From assembly GCA_949152475.1 (NCBI GenBank), contig OX424570.1, positions 62,001-126,000 on the forward strand: a DNA stretch of 64,000 bases, in the 5' to 3' direction. The stretch is from Terebella lapidaria. Its lineage: Eukaryota > Annelida > Polychaeta > Terebellida > Terebellidae. Made by a program: the position numbers and the translations under genes. Shown one piece after another: positions 1-12,949 of the stretch (positions are counted from its first letter, which is position 1; the number at the start of each line of letters is the position of its first letter). Under the pieces are notes generated by a model. It did no database searches. It had not been told where the DNA came from and saw nothing but the letters and a program-made list of their open reading frames with translations.

Positions 1-250
1 ATAGAAAATGATATACATTGAATATCTTGATGACCTTGAATTTGACCTTTGTCCCTTCATTTTCAAGGCCACAGCACAAAATTGCTAATATCTCGCTGAT
101 TATTGAATTTACAGCTTAGCAATCAACTGTCGACATGATATATGCTTAATGTTATATATGCTGAATATTCTCTTGACCTTGAATTCAACCAGTGACCTGG
201 CTAACATCTAAAATATTAAACATTCTCCGGTAACCTATCTTTGGCCCTTG
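1..250 (+). mobile_element. Family A (Helentron-like) 3' tail, left-truncated
   Basis: The window opens inside the tandem core of a family A element and runs to its 3' inverted copy TCCGGTAACCT at about 227-237, followed by the start of the 3' hairpin (GGCCCTTG). Nearly the same ~250 bases recur at 36430-36683, where the hairpin and terminal CTAA are intact. Here the hairpin stops at 250, just before another family A 5' end. No coding content. Confidence 0.75.
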
Positions 251-253
251 TTT

Positions 254-3223
254 AGGTTACCGGACCTTTGGTCCGATAACCTATTGGCATGGCGTTGCGT
301 CCGTCGTCCGTCCGTCCGTCCGTCCGGCGTTAACATTTTTAGCTTTAAAGTTAACGATCGAATCTTTCTGAAATTTTGCAGAAAAATGCCTAAAAATATT
401 TTGAGAAGGAGGTATTTTTTTATTTTTTGAATTTCGATTTTTTTAGGTTACCGGACCTTTGGTCCGATAACCTATTGGCATGGCGTTGCGTCCGTCGTCC
501 GTCCGTCCGTCCGTCCGGCGTTAACATTTTTATCTTTAAAGTTAACGATCGAATCTTTCTGAAATTTTGCACAAAAATGCCTAAAAATATTTTGAGAAGG
601 AGGTATTTTGAGAAGGAGGCCATTTTTCAAAATGGCGGCCGTTTTTGTCGAAAAACGCTCAATTTTGGACTTTGACGGCCATTTTCTCAAAAACTGTCTG
701 ATCAGTTTTGAGTTTTGGTTTCAAAAGATTCCCCTCATATACCTCTGTGATATGTATAAGTTTGGTTGCCCTAAATCTGCCGATCTCAGTGTGGCGGCCA
801 TTTTGAATTTTTGACGAGTCGGCGAAAAAAATTTTTTTCGACCCAAATAACATTACTATCCATTTTGGGCCATTTCTAGGCAAAAAAAAATTTTCACCCT
901 TTGAAAAAAATTTTGGACTTGGAAAATTTTCGGCACTTTTTTCCTTCATAATGGGAGCTGTCAGGACTGTACTCATAGAACGCTTGAAGATAGAGCTTAG
1001 AAATTGGCACTTTCAAATGGGAAGTCATATATGGCGACTTGTGTGGTGACCTTGAATTTGACCTTGGATGACCTTGAAAGGTCAAAACAGCCATTTTTGG
1101 GTCGAAAAACGCTCAAATTTGCACCTGGTCTGTATTTTCTCAAAAACTCTCTGATCAGTTTTGAGATTTTTGCTTAAAAAGATTCCTCTTATATACCTCT
1201 GTGACGTGTATAAGTTTTGTTGCCCTTGAATCGGCGATCTCAGTGTGGCGGCCATTTTGAATTTTTGACGAGTCGGCGAAAAAAAACTTTTTTCGCCCCA
1301 AATAACATTACTATCCATTTTGGGCCATTTCTAGGCAAAAAAAAATTTTCACCCTTTGAAAAAAATTTTGGAAAATTTTCGGCACTTTTTTCCTTCATAA
1401 TGGGAGCTGTCAGGACTGCACTCATAGAACGCTTGAAGATAGAGCTTAGAAATTGGCACTTTCAAATGGGAAGTCATATATGGCGACTTGTGTGGTGACC
1501 TTGAATTTGACCTTGGATGACCTTGAAAGGTCAAAACAGCCATTTTGGAGTCAAAAAATGCCCAGATTTGCCTTTGTAGATGAAATACTTGCAGATAGAG
1601 CTCATGTTTGCATTATGAACATATAGGAAGACATATATGGCACAACTAATGATGACCTTGAACTTGACGTCAGATGACCTTGAGTGCCAAATGTCTGACT
1701 TGGAATGTGTAAATTGACCTGAGCGGCCTAAACGATTCCTCCCAACATATAGAATATCAAATGCCGCACACATACATGTAATGGTTACATCGAAGTTCAT
1801 ACGGATGACCTTGATTGGTAAATCCCAAGGTCATATGTTTACACTGCGAACCTTGATTGGTAAATCTCAAGGTCTGTTACCTGCCAATGCTGCCATGGCC
1901 AAACCAAAATTGTCCGGTAACCTATCTTAGCCTTTGGGCTAATTTTTTCAAAATGGCGGCCGTTTTTGTCAAAAAATGCTCAATTTTGGACTTTGACGGC
2001 CATTTTTTCAAAAACTGTCTGATCAGTTTTGAGTTTTTGGTTTCAAAAGATTCCCCTCATATACCTCTTTGGTTGCCCTAAATTCGCCGGTTTCCGTGTG
2101 GCGGCCATTTTGAATTTTTGGCGGGTCGGCGAAAAAAAATTTTTTCGCCCCAAATCGCATTACTATCCATTTTGGGCCATTTCTAGGCAAACAAAAATTT
2201 TCACCCTTTGAAAAAAATTTTGGACTTACAAAATTTTCGGCACTTTTTTCCTTCATAATGGGAGCTGTCCGGACTGTACTCATAGAACACTTGAACATAG
2301 AGCTTAGAAATTGGCACTTTCAAATGGGAAGTCATATATGGTGACTTGTGTGGTGACCTTGAATTTGACCTTGGATGACCTTGAAAGGTCAGAACAGCCA
2401 TTTTTGGGTCGAAAAATGCCCAAATTTACACCTGGTCTGTATTTTCTCGGAAACTGTCTGATCAGTTTTGAGATTTTTGTTTAAAAAGATTCCTCTTATA
2501 TACCTCTGTGACGTGTATAAGTTTTGTTGCCCTTGTATTGCCGATCTCCGTGTGGCGGCCATTTTGAATTTTTGACGAGTAGGCAAAAAAAAAATTTTTC
2601 GCCCCAAATCACATTACTATCCATTTTGGGCCATTTCTAGAGAAAAAAAAATTTTCACCCTTTGAAAAAAATTTTGGACTTTTTTCCTTCATAATGGGAG
2701 CTGTCAGGACTGTACTCATAAAACACTTGAAGATAGAGCTTAGAAATTGGCACTTTCAAATGGGAAGTCATATATGGCGACTTGTGTGATGACCTTGAAT
2801 TTGACCTTCAATGATCTTGAAAGGTCAAAACAGCCATTTTGGGGTCAAAAAATGCCCAGATTTGCCTCTATAGATGAAATGCTTGCAGATAGAGCTCATG
2901 TTTGCATTATCATGATTATGAACATATAGGAAAACATATATGGCACAACTAATGATGACCTTGAACTTGACGTCAGATGACCTTGAGTGCCGAATGTCTG
3001 ACTCGGAATGTGTAAATTGACCTGAGTGGCCTAAACTATTCCACCCAGATATATCTTTGTATTATGAACATATAGAATATCAAATGCCGCACACATACAT
3101 GTAATGGTGACATCGAAGTTCAAACGGATGACCTTGATTGGTAAATCTCAAGGTCTGTTACCTGCCAATGCTGCCATGGCCAAACCAAAATTGTCCGGTA
3201 ACCTATCTTAGCCTTTGGGCTAA
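254..3223 (+). mobile_element. Outer family A element, split by an inner copy
   Basis: It starts with the terminal palindrome AGGTTACCGGACC / GGTCCGATAACCT, followed by a GTCC/GTC microsatellite. It ends with TTGTCCGGTAACCT and the hairpin TTAGCC-TTT-GGGCTAA directly before a T-run. The 5' part (254-444) and the 3' part (1943-3223) are separated by a complete inner copy. The outer sequence resumes at the motif TCAAAATGGCGGCC that follows the T-run in other copies. The core holds two diverged ~450-bp units (compare about 2120 and 2570). No transposase or Rep/Helicase sequence is seen, so it is non-autonomous. Confidence 0.75.
445..1942 (+). mobile_element. Inner family A element, complete
   Basis: A whole ~1.5-kb element. 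The 5' palindrome starts at 445, then comes a GTCC microsatellite, then a core of two ~453-bp direct units (motif TTTGACGAGTCGGCG near 811 and 1264), and it ends CCGGTAACCTATCTTAGCC-TTTGGGCTAA at 1942. It sits in the T-run of the outer element with no target duplication beyond T's, as expected for TT-targeting Helentron-type insertion. Short open frames here are shared by all copies and look incidental. Confidence 0.75.
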
Positions 3224-3766
3224 TTTTTTTATATTTTTATCCCACCTTATATCAAAATTTCAAGATATACATTTTTAAGAATAGATATAAAGGCACCCGA
3301 TACAATCTTCAAAGAGAAATATCCTGAACATGTAATTTTTAATAAATTTCTAAAAATGCTCATTTAACATGGTGACAGATACGAATCCTATTATGCAGAA
3401 AACGCTGGACATGCTACCGCCAGTCAAACTGGTCCCGGTCCACAGGTGTATGGCACCAATCGATTAATGCTATCACCTAATATCGCCTATATAATAACAA
3501 GGTCCCAACTCCGATTCAGATGTCAATAAAATTGTTCTGCTTTGTATCACACATAAAAATGATACCTACTTTTATTCCATATACATCTCTCTTCCAAAAT
3601 CTGGTATGCAAACCCTCCTCATCACAATGTATATTCCATAATTACAGTTTGAAACATGATGTCAACTTTTTAGACAACGACGTGAAGACTCACTCTGAGA
3701 CGGGTCGGCGAAAATCAAGTCCCAAATCAAGTCACTATTCGTTTTGAGCCATTTCCAGCAATTTTT
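3224..3766. other. Unassigned AT-rich spacer
   Basis: About 540 bases without a recognisable gene or terminal repeat. Near 3690-3750 there is faint similarity to the family A core (GACGGGTCGGCGAAAA), so part may be a very old remnant. Confidence 0.4.
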
Positions 3767-4035
3767 AGGTTTCCGGACCTATGGTCCGATAACCTATTGC
3801 CATGGCGTTGCGTCCGTCATCCGTCCGTCGGCGGCGGCGGCGTCGTCCACATTTTTATCTTTAAAGTTTACAGTCCAATCTTTCTGAAAATTTGGGAAAA
3901 GATACCTTGAAATAATTTGAGAAGGGGATTTTTTTTATTTTTTTTATTTTTAGGTTACCGGACCTTTGGTCCGATAACCTATTGCCGTGGTGTTGCGTCC
4001 CTCGTCGTCCGTCGTCGTTGTCCGTCTACATTTTT
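3767..4035 (+). mobile_element. Two stacked family A 5' ends
   Basis: Terminal palindromes start at 3767 (AGGTTTCCGGACC, slightly diverged) and 3952 (AGGTTACCGGACC). Each is followed by GTCC/GTC microsatellite, and the second lies in the T-run of the first. Neither has a matching 3' end within the next kilobase, so both are truncated or were broken by later insertions. Confidence 0.65.
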
Positions 4036-4056
4036 AGGAAGAGCAGGGCTCTTCCT
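4036..4056 (+). repeat. Terminal-type palindrome of another family
   Basis: AGGAAGAGC-agg-GCTCTTCCT is a perfect 9-bp stem placed directly after TTTTT inside the microsatellite of the preceding family A end. This is the same position and form as the other 5' ends in the window, so it probably marks the 5' end of a further family whose 3' end I could not find. Confidence 0.45.
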
Positions 4057-5530
4057 CTATGATGTTGTTTTTTTTTGGATTTTTGAATTTTTTCTTTTGT
4101 TTACATTCTTGAAAGTGCCACTTGGAACCACAACAGGCTATTCAACTGTGGCTAATTGGGAGGGCCCGGGGCCCGTTGGGAGGAAAATGACGCCCGTGTA
4201 CCTAATCATGGTTAATGTAATAAGTTATTAGCGATAATAATCCCAGGAGACGTGTGTTCCGACCGTTTTTTTTTTGTATGTCACCGTTTCATACCCATCA
4301 CCACTCCCGTTTTGATCTCCACTGGAACAGTGCTTTCTTGCAATCATATGCACTCAAAGTTTTGGATATACATTCCGCACAATATATAGATACAGTATGG
4401 TATTGCAACAATGAAAGACAAGTTGATACGGCAACATAATAATTATGTGTTAGTGGTGGTATTCCATATTCCAGTGGGCAAATTCAATTCTCGTGTGGCC
4501 CCGATAAGCAGTCACGGCAGTCGGCCCGCCAGCCAGAGAGTCACTGAATTGTCCAATCGGGAAGCTGTCTTGGCGGACACACCCACATGTTTATGAAATA
4601 CACGTGGATATAATGATATGCAAATGATCACGTGAGCGAGTCCCGCCAATTAGCGTACTGCCCCAAAAAATTGCTGCAGGGTCAAGGTCAAAATGCCAGC
4701 CGCCAAGAGATCGTCCAACCATAGAACTCCCAACTGAGTGCGGTATTTGTGGAAATACTTGTTACGACCCAAATAAATGGTCTTTTCTATGACTCTTTCC
4801 TACTTCACTGGTAATACTTCATAAAAATATCACCACCGAAAGCTTGTTTATGGGGGAATTTAATTAAAAATGCCATTGAAGTGAAGCGAGATTTCAACGA
4901 GATTTGACTAAAAGGAACAGTCGGAAACAAACAAACAAAACTTGGCAGATTTGCGGAGCTTTTACACGGGAAAAAACTTAGTTTCCTCCTAAAATAAGCA
5001 GAAACAAATGGATACTAGATCTAGCACTTTTATCATGTTTATGATAGTTTCATATTGCCGACGAGAATTGTCAGTGCTGATTTTGATAGCAGTCACACGA
5101 GCGGCGATTCGGGGTGGGGGGTGTGCCTGGGCTACTTCAGTATTTGGCAGCTGACACTACACACTGCACACTGACACAACATGTACGCTGATCTACAAAC
5201 CAACATTTGGGCAAGGAGAAATATGATCGCATTGATGAAAAAAGCTTTCATACATGTCATGAATTATTGGAAATGCAGACAAGTTACTGAAATGTCTCTG
5301 CAGTACAAATCAAAACACTGAAAAAAAATCCATAAAGAAATTTAAATCTAAGACTAAAGCTCAAAAAACATTGTGCCTCCTAAATCAGAAAAACATAATC
5401 AGAACCTTGAAAATCTTACACATTGGTCCCAAAAATAGTCGGGTGATTTTTAAATGTGTTCAACAAGGTAAAGCTTCTGACTTGTAGAGATTTCATGGCT
5501 GTAACGGAATAAGTAACATTAGTTTTATTA
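4057..5530. other. No gene recognised
   Basis: About 1.5 kb of mixed sequence with only short, non-conserved open frames and no domain. The last part (about 5400-5530) belongs to a dispersed repeat recognised by AGTTTTA(C/T)TA followed by TTAAGTC, also seen near 7500, 8005, 17855 and 20800. The family B element that follows is inserted in this repeat. Confidence 0.4.
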
Positions 5531-5567
5531 AGGCATTTCGGCAGAAATGCCTTTATGGTTTTAGCAG

Positions 5568-5569
<2 letters not shown>

Positions 5570-5602
<33 letters not shown>
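5570..5602 (+). repeat. Poly-T tract
   Basis: An uninterrupted run of 33 T just inside the family B 5' palindrome, in the position where families A and C carry their simple repeats. Confidence 0.95.
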
Positions 5603-6249
5603 CTTCTTCCGCCACTTTTGGTTTCCAGACGATAACTTTAGATTGCCTTGACGGATCCTTGTCAAATTTTCACCACAAGTCAGAAATGATATGTGGAAGA
5701 ACCCTATTCTTTTTGAGCCGGATCCGAGGTCCGTGAGGTCCGTGAGGATGAAATCAAGGCTAATTTTGAGACTTGGTTTCCGGACGATAACTGGAAAAAT
5801 ATTTATGCAATAGTTGCAGAACTCTGCATGGAGGTTCATATGCCACCAGGGAAGAACCCTATTGATTTTGGGATCGATCCGTCAAACGACCTTTGACCTA
5901 GAGGTCAAAATAATTTTTTGCTGATTCATCCTTGAGGCTTCCTGCATATCTCAGAAACCGTGCATCGTAGAGCGAAACGGACGTTATTTTCGGACTCGTC
6001 GCCCTAGACAAACATCTCTAGGGTGTACTTTTTTTTTTGATCTGGCTCCGAGGTTCGTGAGGTCCGTGAGGATGAAATCGAGGAACTTGGTTTCCGGACG
6101 ATAACTCAAAAAATATTCAGGCAAAAGTTGCAGAATTTTGCACGGAGGTTTATATATCACCAGGGAAGAACCCTATTGATTTTGGGATCGATACCTCAAA
6201 CGACCTTTGACCTAGAGGTCGAAATAATTTTTTGCTGAGTCATCCTTGA

Positions 6250-7440
6250 GGCATCCTGCATATCTCGGAAACGGTGCGTCGTAGAGCGAAACGGACGTTA
6301 TTTTCGGACTCGTCGCCCTAGACAAATATGTCTAAGGGGTATTATGGATGAACTTTGACCTTGACCCGAAATTTTTTTGCCGAGTCGGCATTTTTCGTTT
6401 TCGTCGATATCTCGGAAACGGTGCGTCCTAGAGCAAAACGGACTTTATTTTCGGACTCGTCGCACTAGACAAACATGTCTAAGGGGTATTATGGATGAAC
6501 TTTGACCTTGACCCGAAATTTTTTTGCCGAGTCGGCATTTTTCGTTTTCGTCGATATCTCGGAAACGGTGCGTCGTAGAGCGAAACGGACGTTATTTTCG
6601 GACTCGTCGCACTAGACAAACATGTCTTAAGGGGAATTATTGATGAACTTTGAATTTGACCCGAAATTTTTTTGCCGAGTCGGCATTTTTCGTTTTCGTC
6701 GATATCTCGGAAACGGTGCGTCGTAGAGCGAAACGGACGTTATTTTCGGACTCGTCGCACTAGACAAACATGTCTAAGGGGAATTATTGATGAACTTTGA
6801 CCTTGACCCGAAATTTTTTTGCCGAGTCGGCATTTTTCGTTTTCGTCGATATCTCGGAAACGGTGCGTCGTAGAGCGAAACGGACGTTATTTTCGGACTC
6901 GTCGCACTAGACAAACATGTCTAAGGGGTATTATGGATGAACTTTGACCTTGACCCGAAATTTTTTTGCCGAGTCGGCATTTTTCGTTTTCGTCGATATC
7001 TCGGAAACGGTGCGTCGTAGAGCGAAACGGACGTTATTTTCGGACTCGTCGCACTAGACAAACATTGCTAAGGGGTATTATGGATGAACTTTGACCTTGA
7101 CACAAAATTTTTTTGCCGAGTCGGCATTTTTCGTTTTCGTCGATATCTCGGAAACGGTGCGTCGTAGAGCGAAACGCACGTTATATTCGGACTCGTCGCA
7201 CTAGACAAACATGGCTAAGGGGTATTATGGATGAACTTTGACCTTGACCCGAAATTTTTTTGCCGAGTCGGCATTTTTCGTTTTCGTCGATATCTCGGAA
7301 ACGGTGCGTCGTAGAGCGAAACGGATGGTATTTTCGGACTCGTCGCCCTAGACAAACATGTCTAGCGGGTATTATGGATGAACTTTGACCTTGACCCGAA
7401 ATTTGTCGACATTTTTCATTTTCGTCGATATCTAGTATTA
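6250..7440 (+). repeat. ~147-bp tandem array, about 8 units
   Basis: The motif GGAAACGGTGCGTCGTAGAG recurs at a spacing of 147-149 bases (its GTG falls near 6272, 6421, 6568, 6716, 6863, 7010 and so on). Each unit carries ACTTTGACCTTGACCCG and GCCGAGTCGGC. More diverged units precede it from about 5940. This is the core of the family B element. Confidence 0.85.
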
Positions 7441-7495
7441 TAAATTATTCATCACACCGAAATGCCTCCAAGGCATCTTTAGGCCTTGACGTCTA

Positions 7496-8221
7496 GTTGA
7501 TTAAGTCTTATTGGCCACAATAAAAATAATTATTACAAGAAACATTTATTATTGGGTTCAACAATGTAAAGGTTCTGGGGCCCAGACGAGTCGACAGGTA
7601 CCCAAATTCGGGGCGGGTCATACAATTACCTGGATCGGAATTTTGTTACTCGTATTTGAGAACAAATAAAGATATAGTTTTGAATATTTGTGATAAACAC
7701 TAGTAAAATCACAAGAATGACAAGGAAATCATCAGGGAAAAAAACGATAGTTTTATGAGGTCATGACATTGTGATCTTTCTCAAACTTGAAAATACTGGT
7801 AATTACTGACGAAACAAATAATATGTGTCAAAGATCAATGTCTGGCGTTTACGTGTTACAAATTGCTTCAGTGAGTATCATTCAAATTTTGCTATATATT
7901 TGGACGGGTCGGGTCAGACGACACAGGTACCCGGTTCGGAAATTTCCGACTCACTCGGGCCCTAAAAAGTTCTATCCAGTCATGACTAACCGAATAGGTT
8001 ATCATTAGTTTTACTAGTTAAGTCTATTATTGACCACAATAAAAATAGTTACATGACAAGAAAATAGTTACATGACAAATTTATTGGCCCAACAAGGTAT
8101 AGATTCTGCCCAGTAGAGTTACAATATGGCCACAACATATATGTACCAAATCAAATACAATATTCAAGGGTTTTTAAATAGTTCTGTGCAAACATTTTCG
8201 AAGCTCTTCCTTTGAGGCCAG
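7496..8221. other. Dispersed AT-rich repeat, no gene
   Basis: It holds two diverged copies of a dispersed repeat with the motif GTCTTATTGGCCACAATAAA (7505) and GTCTATTATTGACCACAATA (8022). A related copy lies at 17850-17915. The repeat appears to be an old element, and no coding sequence is recognised. Confidence 0.45.
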
Positions 8222-10254
8222 TGGCCCTTGTTATCTTTAAAGTTTACCATCGAATCTTTCTGAAATTTTGCACAAAAATGCCTAAAAATATTTCGAGGGG
8301 GGGGATTTCTTAGTTTTTTTATTTTCGCAATTATTTCAAAATGACGGCCGTTTTCGTCGAAAAATGGCCAATTTTGGACTTTGGCTGTCGTTTTCTCAAA
8401 ATCTGTTCAGTAACTTTTTTTCTTATTCATGCATAACACTCCTCATATGCATCAATACTGTGACATGTATAAATTTCGTTGCCCTTGAATCGCTCGAAGT
8501 GGGCCATTTTGGGCCCAAACTCGGCCCAAATGAGACTTTTCCATGTTAAATTCTCCTATGCTTTATAATGGCACACATTAAGCCTAATATCTCACTTAAT
8601 ATTGAGATTAGAGACTAGGAATCAATTGTGGACATATAGGAAATGATATATGCTGAATATTGTCGTGACCTTGAATTTGACCTCTGACCTCGGTTTTAAG
8701 GTCAGAGCGGCCGTTTTCGTCGGAAAATGGCCAATTTTGGACTTTGCCGGTCGTTTTCTCAAAATCTTATCAGTAACTTTTCTTCTTATTGATGCATAAC
8801 ACTCCTCATATGTACCCCTGTGACATGTATAAATTTCGTTGCTCTTGAATCGCTCGAAGTGGGCCATTTTGGGCCCAAACTCAGCCCAAATGGGACTTTC
8901 CCATGTTAAATTCTCCTATGCTTTATAATGGGACACATTAAGCCTAATATCTCACTTAATAGTGAGATTAGAGACTAGGAATCAATTGTGGACATATAGG
9001 AAATGATATATGCTGAATATTCTCGTGACCTCGAATTTGACCTCTGACATCATTTTATGCCGAATATTCCGATGACCTTGAATTTGACCTTTGACCTCAT
9101 TTTCAAGGTCACAGGACAAAATGGCCAATATATCACTTATTATTGACTTTACAGCTTAGGAATCAATTATGGACATATAGAAAATGATATATGCCGAATA
9201 TTCTGATGACTATAAATTTGACCTTTGACCTCATTTTCAAGGTCACAGAACAAAATGCCTAATATCTCACTTATTATCGATTTTACAGCTTAGGGATCAA
9301 TTGTGGACATAAAGGAAATGATATATGCTGAATATTCTCGTGACCTTGAATTTGACCTCTGACCTCGGTTTCAAGGTCAGAGCACAAAATGGCTAATATC
9401 GCGCTTATTATCGACTTTACAGCTTAGGAATCAATTGTGGACATATAGGAAATGATATATGCCGAATTTTCTGATGACGTTGAATATGCTGCATATTATC
9501 GTGACCTTGAATTTGACCTTTAACCTCAGTTTCAAGGTCAGAGCACAAAATGGCTATTATCTTGCTTATTATTGACTTCACAGCTTAGGAAGCAATTGTG
9601 GACATATAGGAAATGATATATGCAGATTATTGCCATGACATTGAATTTGACCTTGGACCTCATTTTCAGCATCACAGGACAAAATGGCTAATAGCTCGCT
9701 TTTTATCGACTTTACAGCTTAGCAATCAATTTTGAACGTATCGAAAATGATACATTCTGAACATTGTCATGATTTTGAACTTGACCTTTGACCTCATTTT
9801 CAAGGTTGCAGGACAAAATAGCTAATATCTCGCTTATTTTCGACTTTACAGCCTAGGAATCGATAATGAACATATAGGAAATGATATATGCTGAATATTG
9901 CTATGACCTTGAATTTGACCTTTGACCTTATTTTCAAGTTCAGAGAACGAAATGGCTAATATCTTGCTTTTTATCGACTTTACAGCTTATCAATCAATTG
10001 TGGACATATAGAAAATGATATATTCTGAACATTGTCATGACCTTGAATTCGACCTTTGACCTCATTTTCAAGGTCACAGGACATAATGGCTAATATCTTG
10101 CTTATTATTGACTCTACAGCTCAGGAATCAATTGTGGACATACTAAAAATGACGTATGCCAAATATTATCGTGTTTTTGAATTGACCAATGACCTTTTTT
10201 CCAAGGTCACGGGACAAAATACTAATATCTAAAATATATATTGTCCGGTAACCT
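8222..10254 (+). mobile_element. Family A remnant with ~134-bp array
   Basis: The 5' palindrome is missing; sequence begins at the conserved TATCTTTAAAGTTTAC after the microsatellite. Two ~480-bp body copies come first, then an array of diverged units from about 9030 to 10230, then the 3' inverted copy GTCCGGTAACCT at 10243-10254. The 3' hairpin is lost at the junction with a family B remnant. Confidence 0.7.
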
Positions 10255-10255
10255 T

Positions 10256-11128
10256 TCTTTTTTTTGTTTTCGGCGATATCTCGGAAACGGTGAGTCGTAG
10301 AGCGAAACGGACGTCATTTTCGGACTCATCGACCTAGACAAACATGTCTTGAGGGGTATATATATGGATGAACTTTGACCTTGACCCGAATTTTTTTTGC
10401 CGAGTCGGCATTTTTTGTTTTCGTCGATATCTCAGAAACAGTGCATTGTAGAGAGAAACGGACGTCATTTTCGGACTGGTCGCCCTATACAAACATGTCT
10501 AAGGGTATTATGGATGAATTTTGACCTTGACCCAAAATTTTTTTGTCGAGTCGGCATTTTTCGTTTTCGTCGATATCTAGGAAACGGTGCTTCGTAGAGC
10601 GAAACAGACTTTATTTTTGGACTCGTCACCCTAGACAAACTTATCTTAAGGATATTATGGATGAACTTTGACCTTGACCCGAAATTTTTTTGTCGAGTCG
10701 GCATTTTTCGTTTTCGTCGATATCTAGGAAACGGTGCTTCGTAGAGTGAAACAGACTTTATTTTTGGACTCGTCACCCTAGACAAACTTAACTTAAGGGT
10801 ATTATGGATGAACTTTGACCTTGACAAAAAAATTTTTTTGACAAGTCGGCATTTTTCGTTTTCGTCGATATCTCGGAAACGGTGCATTGTAGAGCGAAAC
10901 AGACGTTGTATTTTCGGACTCGTGGCTCTATACAAACATGTCTAAGGGGTATTACAGATGAACTTTGATCTTGACCTGAAATGTTTTTTTGCTGAGTCGA
11001 CATTTTTCATTTTCATCCATATCTAGGAAACGATGTGTTGTAGAACCCATGGCAAACATGTTTTAAATATTACGAATTATTCCTAACACCGAAATGCCTC
11101 CAAGGCATCTTTAGGCCTTGACGTCTAG
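10256..11128 (+). mobile_element. Family B remnant, 5'-truncated
   Basis: Four to five diverged ~147-bp units, the same unit as in the element at 5531, then the family B 3' end: CCGAAATGCCT, hairpin AAGGC...GCCTT, and GACGTCTAG ending at 11128. The 5' end is fused to a family A tail. Confidence 0.75.
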
Positions 11129-11416
11129 TTTGGCGGAGATTTAATGTGATGGTTTGAAAACCAATTATATTTCTTAACATATATCTAGATAATTTTGCGG
11201 ACGATTTGATTTGGCGGTTTTTCCCCTACCGCCAAATCCGCCAAATAAATCATCCATCAAAATTAGTTGTTTTGCAGTATTTCATATTTTTGAAGTGATT
11301 TGGATCTACCCTACTCAGAGAATAGGTAAAAATACATGCCAAATTCAGATACAACTCTTAGTTATATTAGTTGTACAGTCATGTTACTGATGTTAAATTA
11401 TTACTGTGATTACTTT
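11129..11416. other. Unassigned spacer
   Basis: Nothing recognised. It contains a small local repeat of the words GGCGG/CCGCCAAAT near 11132-11250. Confidence 0.3.
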
Positions 11417-12009
11417 GTGGCGACCAAGCGGTTGGTTGGCGGATTTTTTCTGGTGTGTGTGTGGAAATTTACTCCGTCGCCAAGATGAAGAAAACTTGCA
11501 AATACTAAAATACAGTTTATTAAAAACACCAGAAATCAACTCTATTTATTGACAAAATGATATGTATATAATGTGATATTTGACTTCGAACTTGTAAACC
11601 CCTGTAAATCTGCTAATATGTATCCAGTCTTCACTGCCTCAATAATATATGTATTATAATGATACTTCAATAACCTCAAAGTCTTATCAATATCTAAATA
11701 TCTGAGGAACAAATCACACTAAGTATGAGATGGCTAATGTATATAACCAATATAACCGAACTAAATACTATGAAATAATTCTCCACAAGACAAATCTTTC
11801 AGATATCACTAACACTTCATGTCACGAATAATCAACAGCTACTAAATTGTCAGGAGGCTAAACAATAACTTCTCAAAATAGCATATAAATCCGAGTGGAC
11901 CTATCTTCGATAAAATATAATAAATCCAGGCAAATAACAAAACCGTAAAAATACACAATATCTCTGAGATATAATCAAACAGTCAAATGACGCGATAAAA
12001 TACACAAAG

Positions 12010-12949
12010 CAGGGATGAGATTTTTCCGTTTTTGGCGGATTTCCGACTTTTTGGGGGCCCTCAGGGTCATTTTCCCAATTCGTGGAAATCCGGGCAGAAT
12101 ATATCGGAGGGGGGGGGGGGGGGGGTTAAGTCTCCATCAAGAACGATGAGCGAACATTGCGGCACGAAAATGAATATCGATTGTCCACCGTATTGATAAC
12201 CACGTGGCGGATGTTTACAATTGAAGTCTTGTATTGTTTCGAGGCGAGTGATTGGCTGATTGACATTACCTCAGCCTTGCCCTCAGCCATTGAGCGATTG
12301 CGTTTCATATGACTTTGGCAATATCATGCCGGTCTTTGCGCGTGCTGGCCTTGTATTTTGACTGGAATGTGAATCGAATACCTGATATTTATTAATATTC
12401 ACGACGGATCGGACGGAATTAGGCCCTAGTCACAATGCTCTCCGACTTTCAGTTGTCAAGTCTTCGGACGTCATTGAAATGCAAAAGCCGTTAGAGAGGG
12501 AAGTGGGGGGCGTGCGATTGGAACATTATTGAAGAAAACGAAAGACACTGGGAAGGCGTTTTGCACATATTTTGATATTGTGCATGCGAGATCGACTACA
12601 ACCTTGCCCGAAACTGAGTTGTTCCTTGAATAAACTGATTTTGAGAATTTTGTGCTTTTTTACACTGCGAACCTTGATTGGTAAATCTCAAGGTCTGTAA
12701 CCTGCCAATGCTGCCATGGCCAAACCAAAATTGTCCGGTAACCTATCTTAGCCTTTGGGCTAATTTTTATGAAAAAATGGTACAGAATTGTTATGAAACT
12801 GATGCTATGAAAAAGAAAAATTGGTGCCCCAGATTGCTCAGATAGGCTTAGAAAACACTCTAGACCCTCCAGCGGGCCCCAGAACCCCGGCCGTTTGGGT
12901 TCGTCCGCGTAACCTTCAAACTTTTTTTTCTTATCAAATCTCATCTCTG
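12010..12949. mobile_element. hAT-like TIR transposon, non-autonomous
   Basis: The termini CAGGGATGAGATTT and AAATCTCATCTCTG form 14-bp inverted repeats with one mismatch, flanked by the duplication ACAAAG (12004-12009 and 12950-12955). The inverted paralogue at 51997-52002 has a single copy of this hexamer and no insert, so it is an empty site. The CAG start suggests hAT; a 6-bp duplication is shorter than the usual 8. No transposase is recognised. A family A tail fragment lies inside it. Confidence 0.7.
12661..12763 (+). mobile_element. Family A 3' tail fragment
   Basis: A ~103-bp piece identical in type to 1837-1942: ACCTTGATTGGTAAATCTC, then TTGTCCGGTAACCT and the hairpin ending GGGCTAA. 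It has no 5' end and sits inside the hAT-like element. Confidence 0.75.

Larger units (their letters stand above)
5531..7495 (+). mobile_element. Family B (Helitron/Helentron-like) element, complete
   Basis: The 5' palindrome AGGCATTTC-ggca-GAAATGCCT is followed by poly-T and then a tandem core. The 3' side has the inverted copy CCGAAATGCCT (7458-7468), a hairpin AAGGC...GCCTT, and the end GACGTCTAG before TT. CTAG matches the CTRR terminus of Helitrons, while the 5' inverted copy and T-rich target fit Helentron/HINE structure. The dispersed repeat it interrupts continues on the right as TTGATTAAGTCTTATTGG. No protein-coding capacity. Confidence 0.75.

Noticed and set aside
659-2607. Open frames of 60-105 codons repeated in family A bodies
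   Set aside because: They recur only because the element body is repeated. They differ in length between copies and show no domain.
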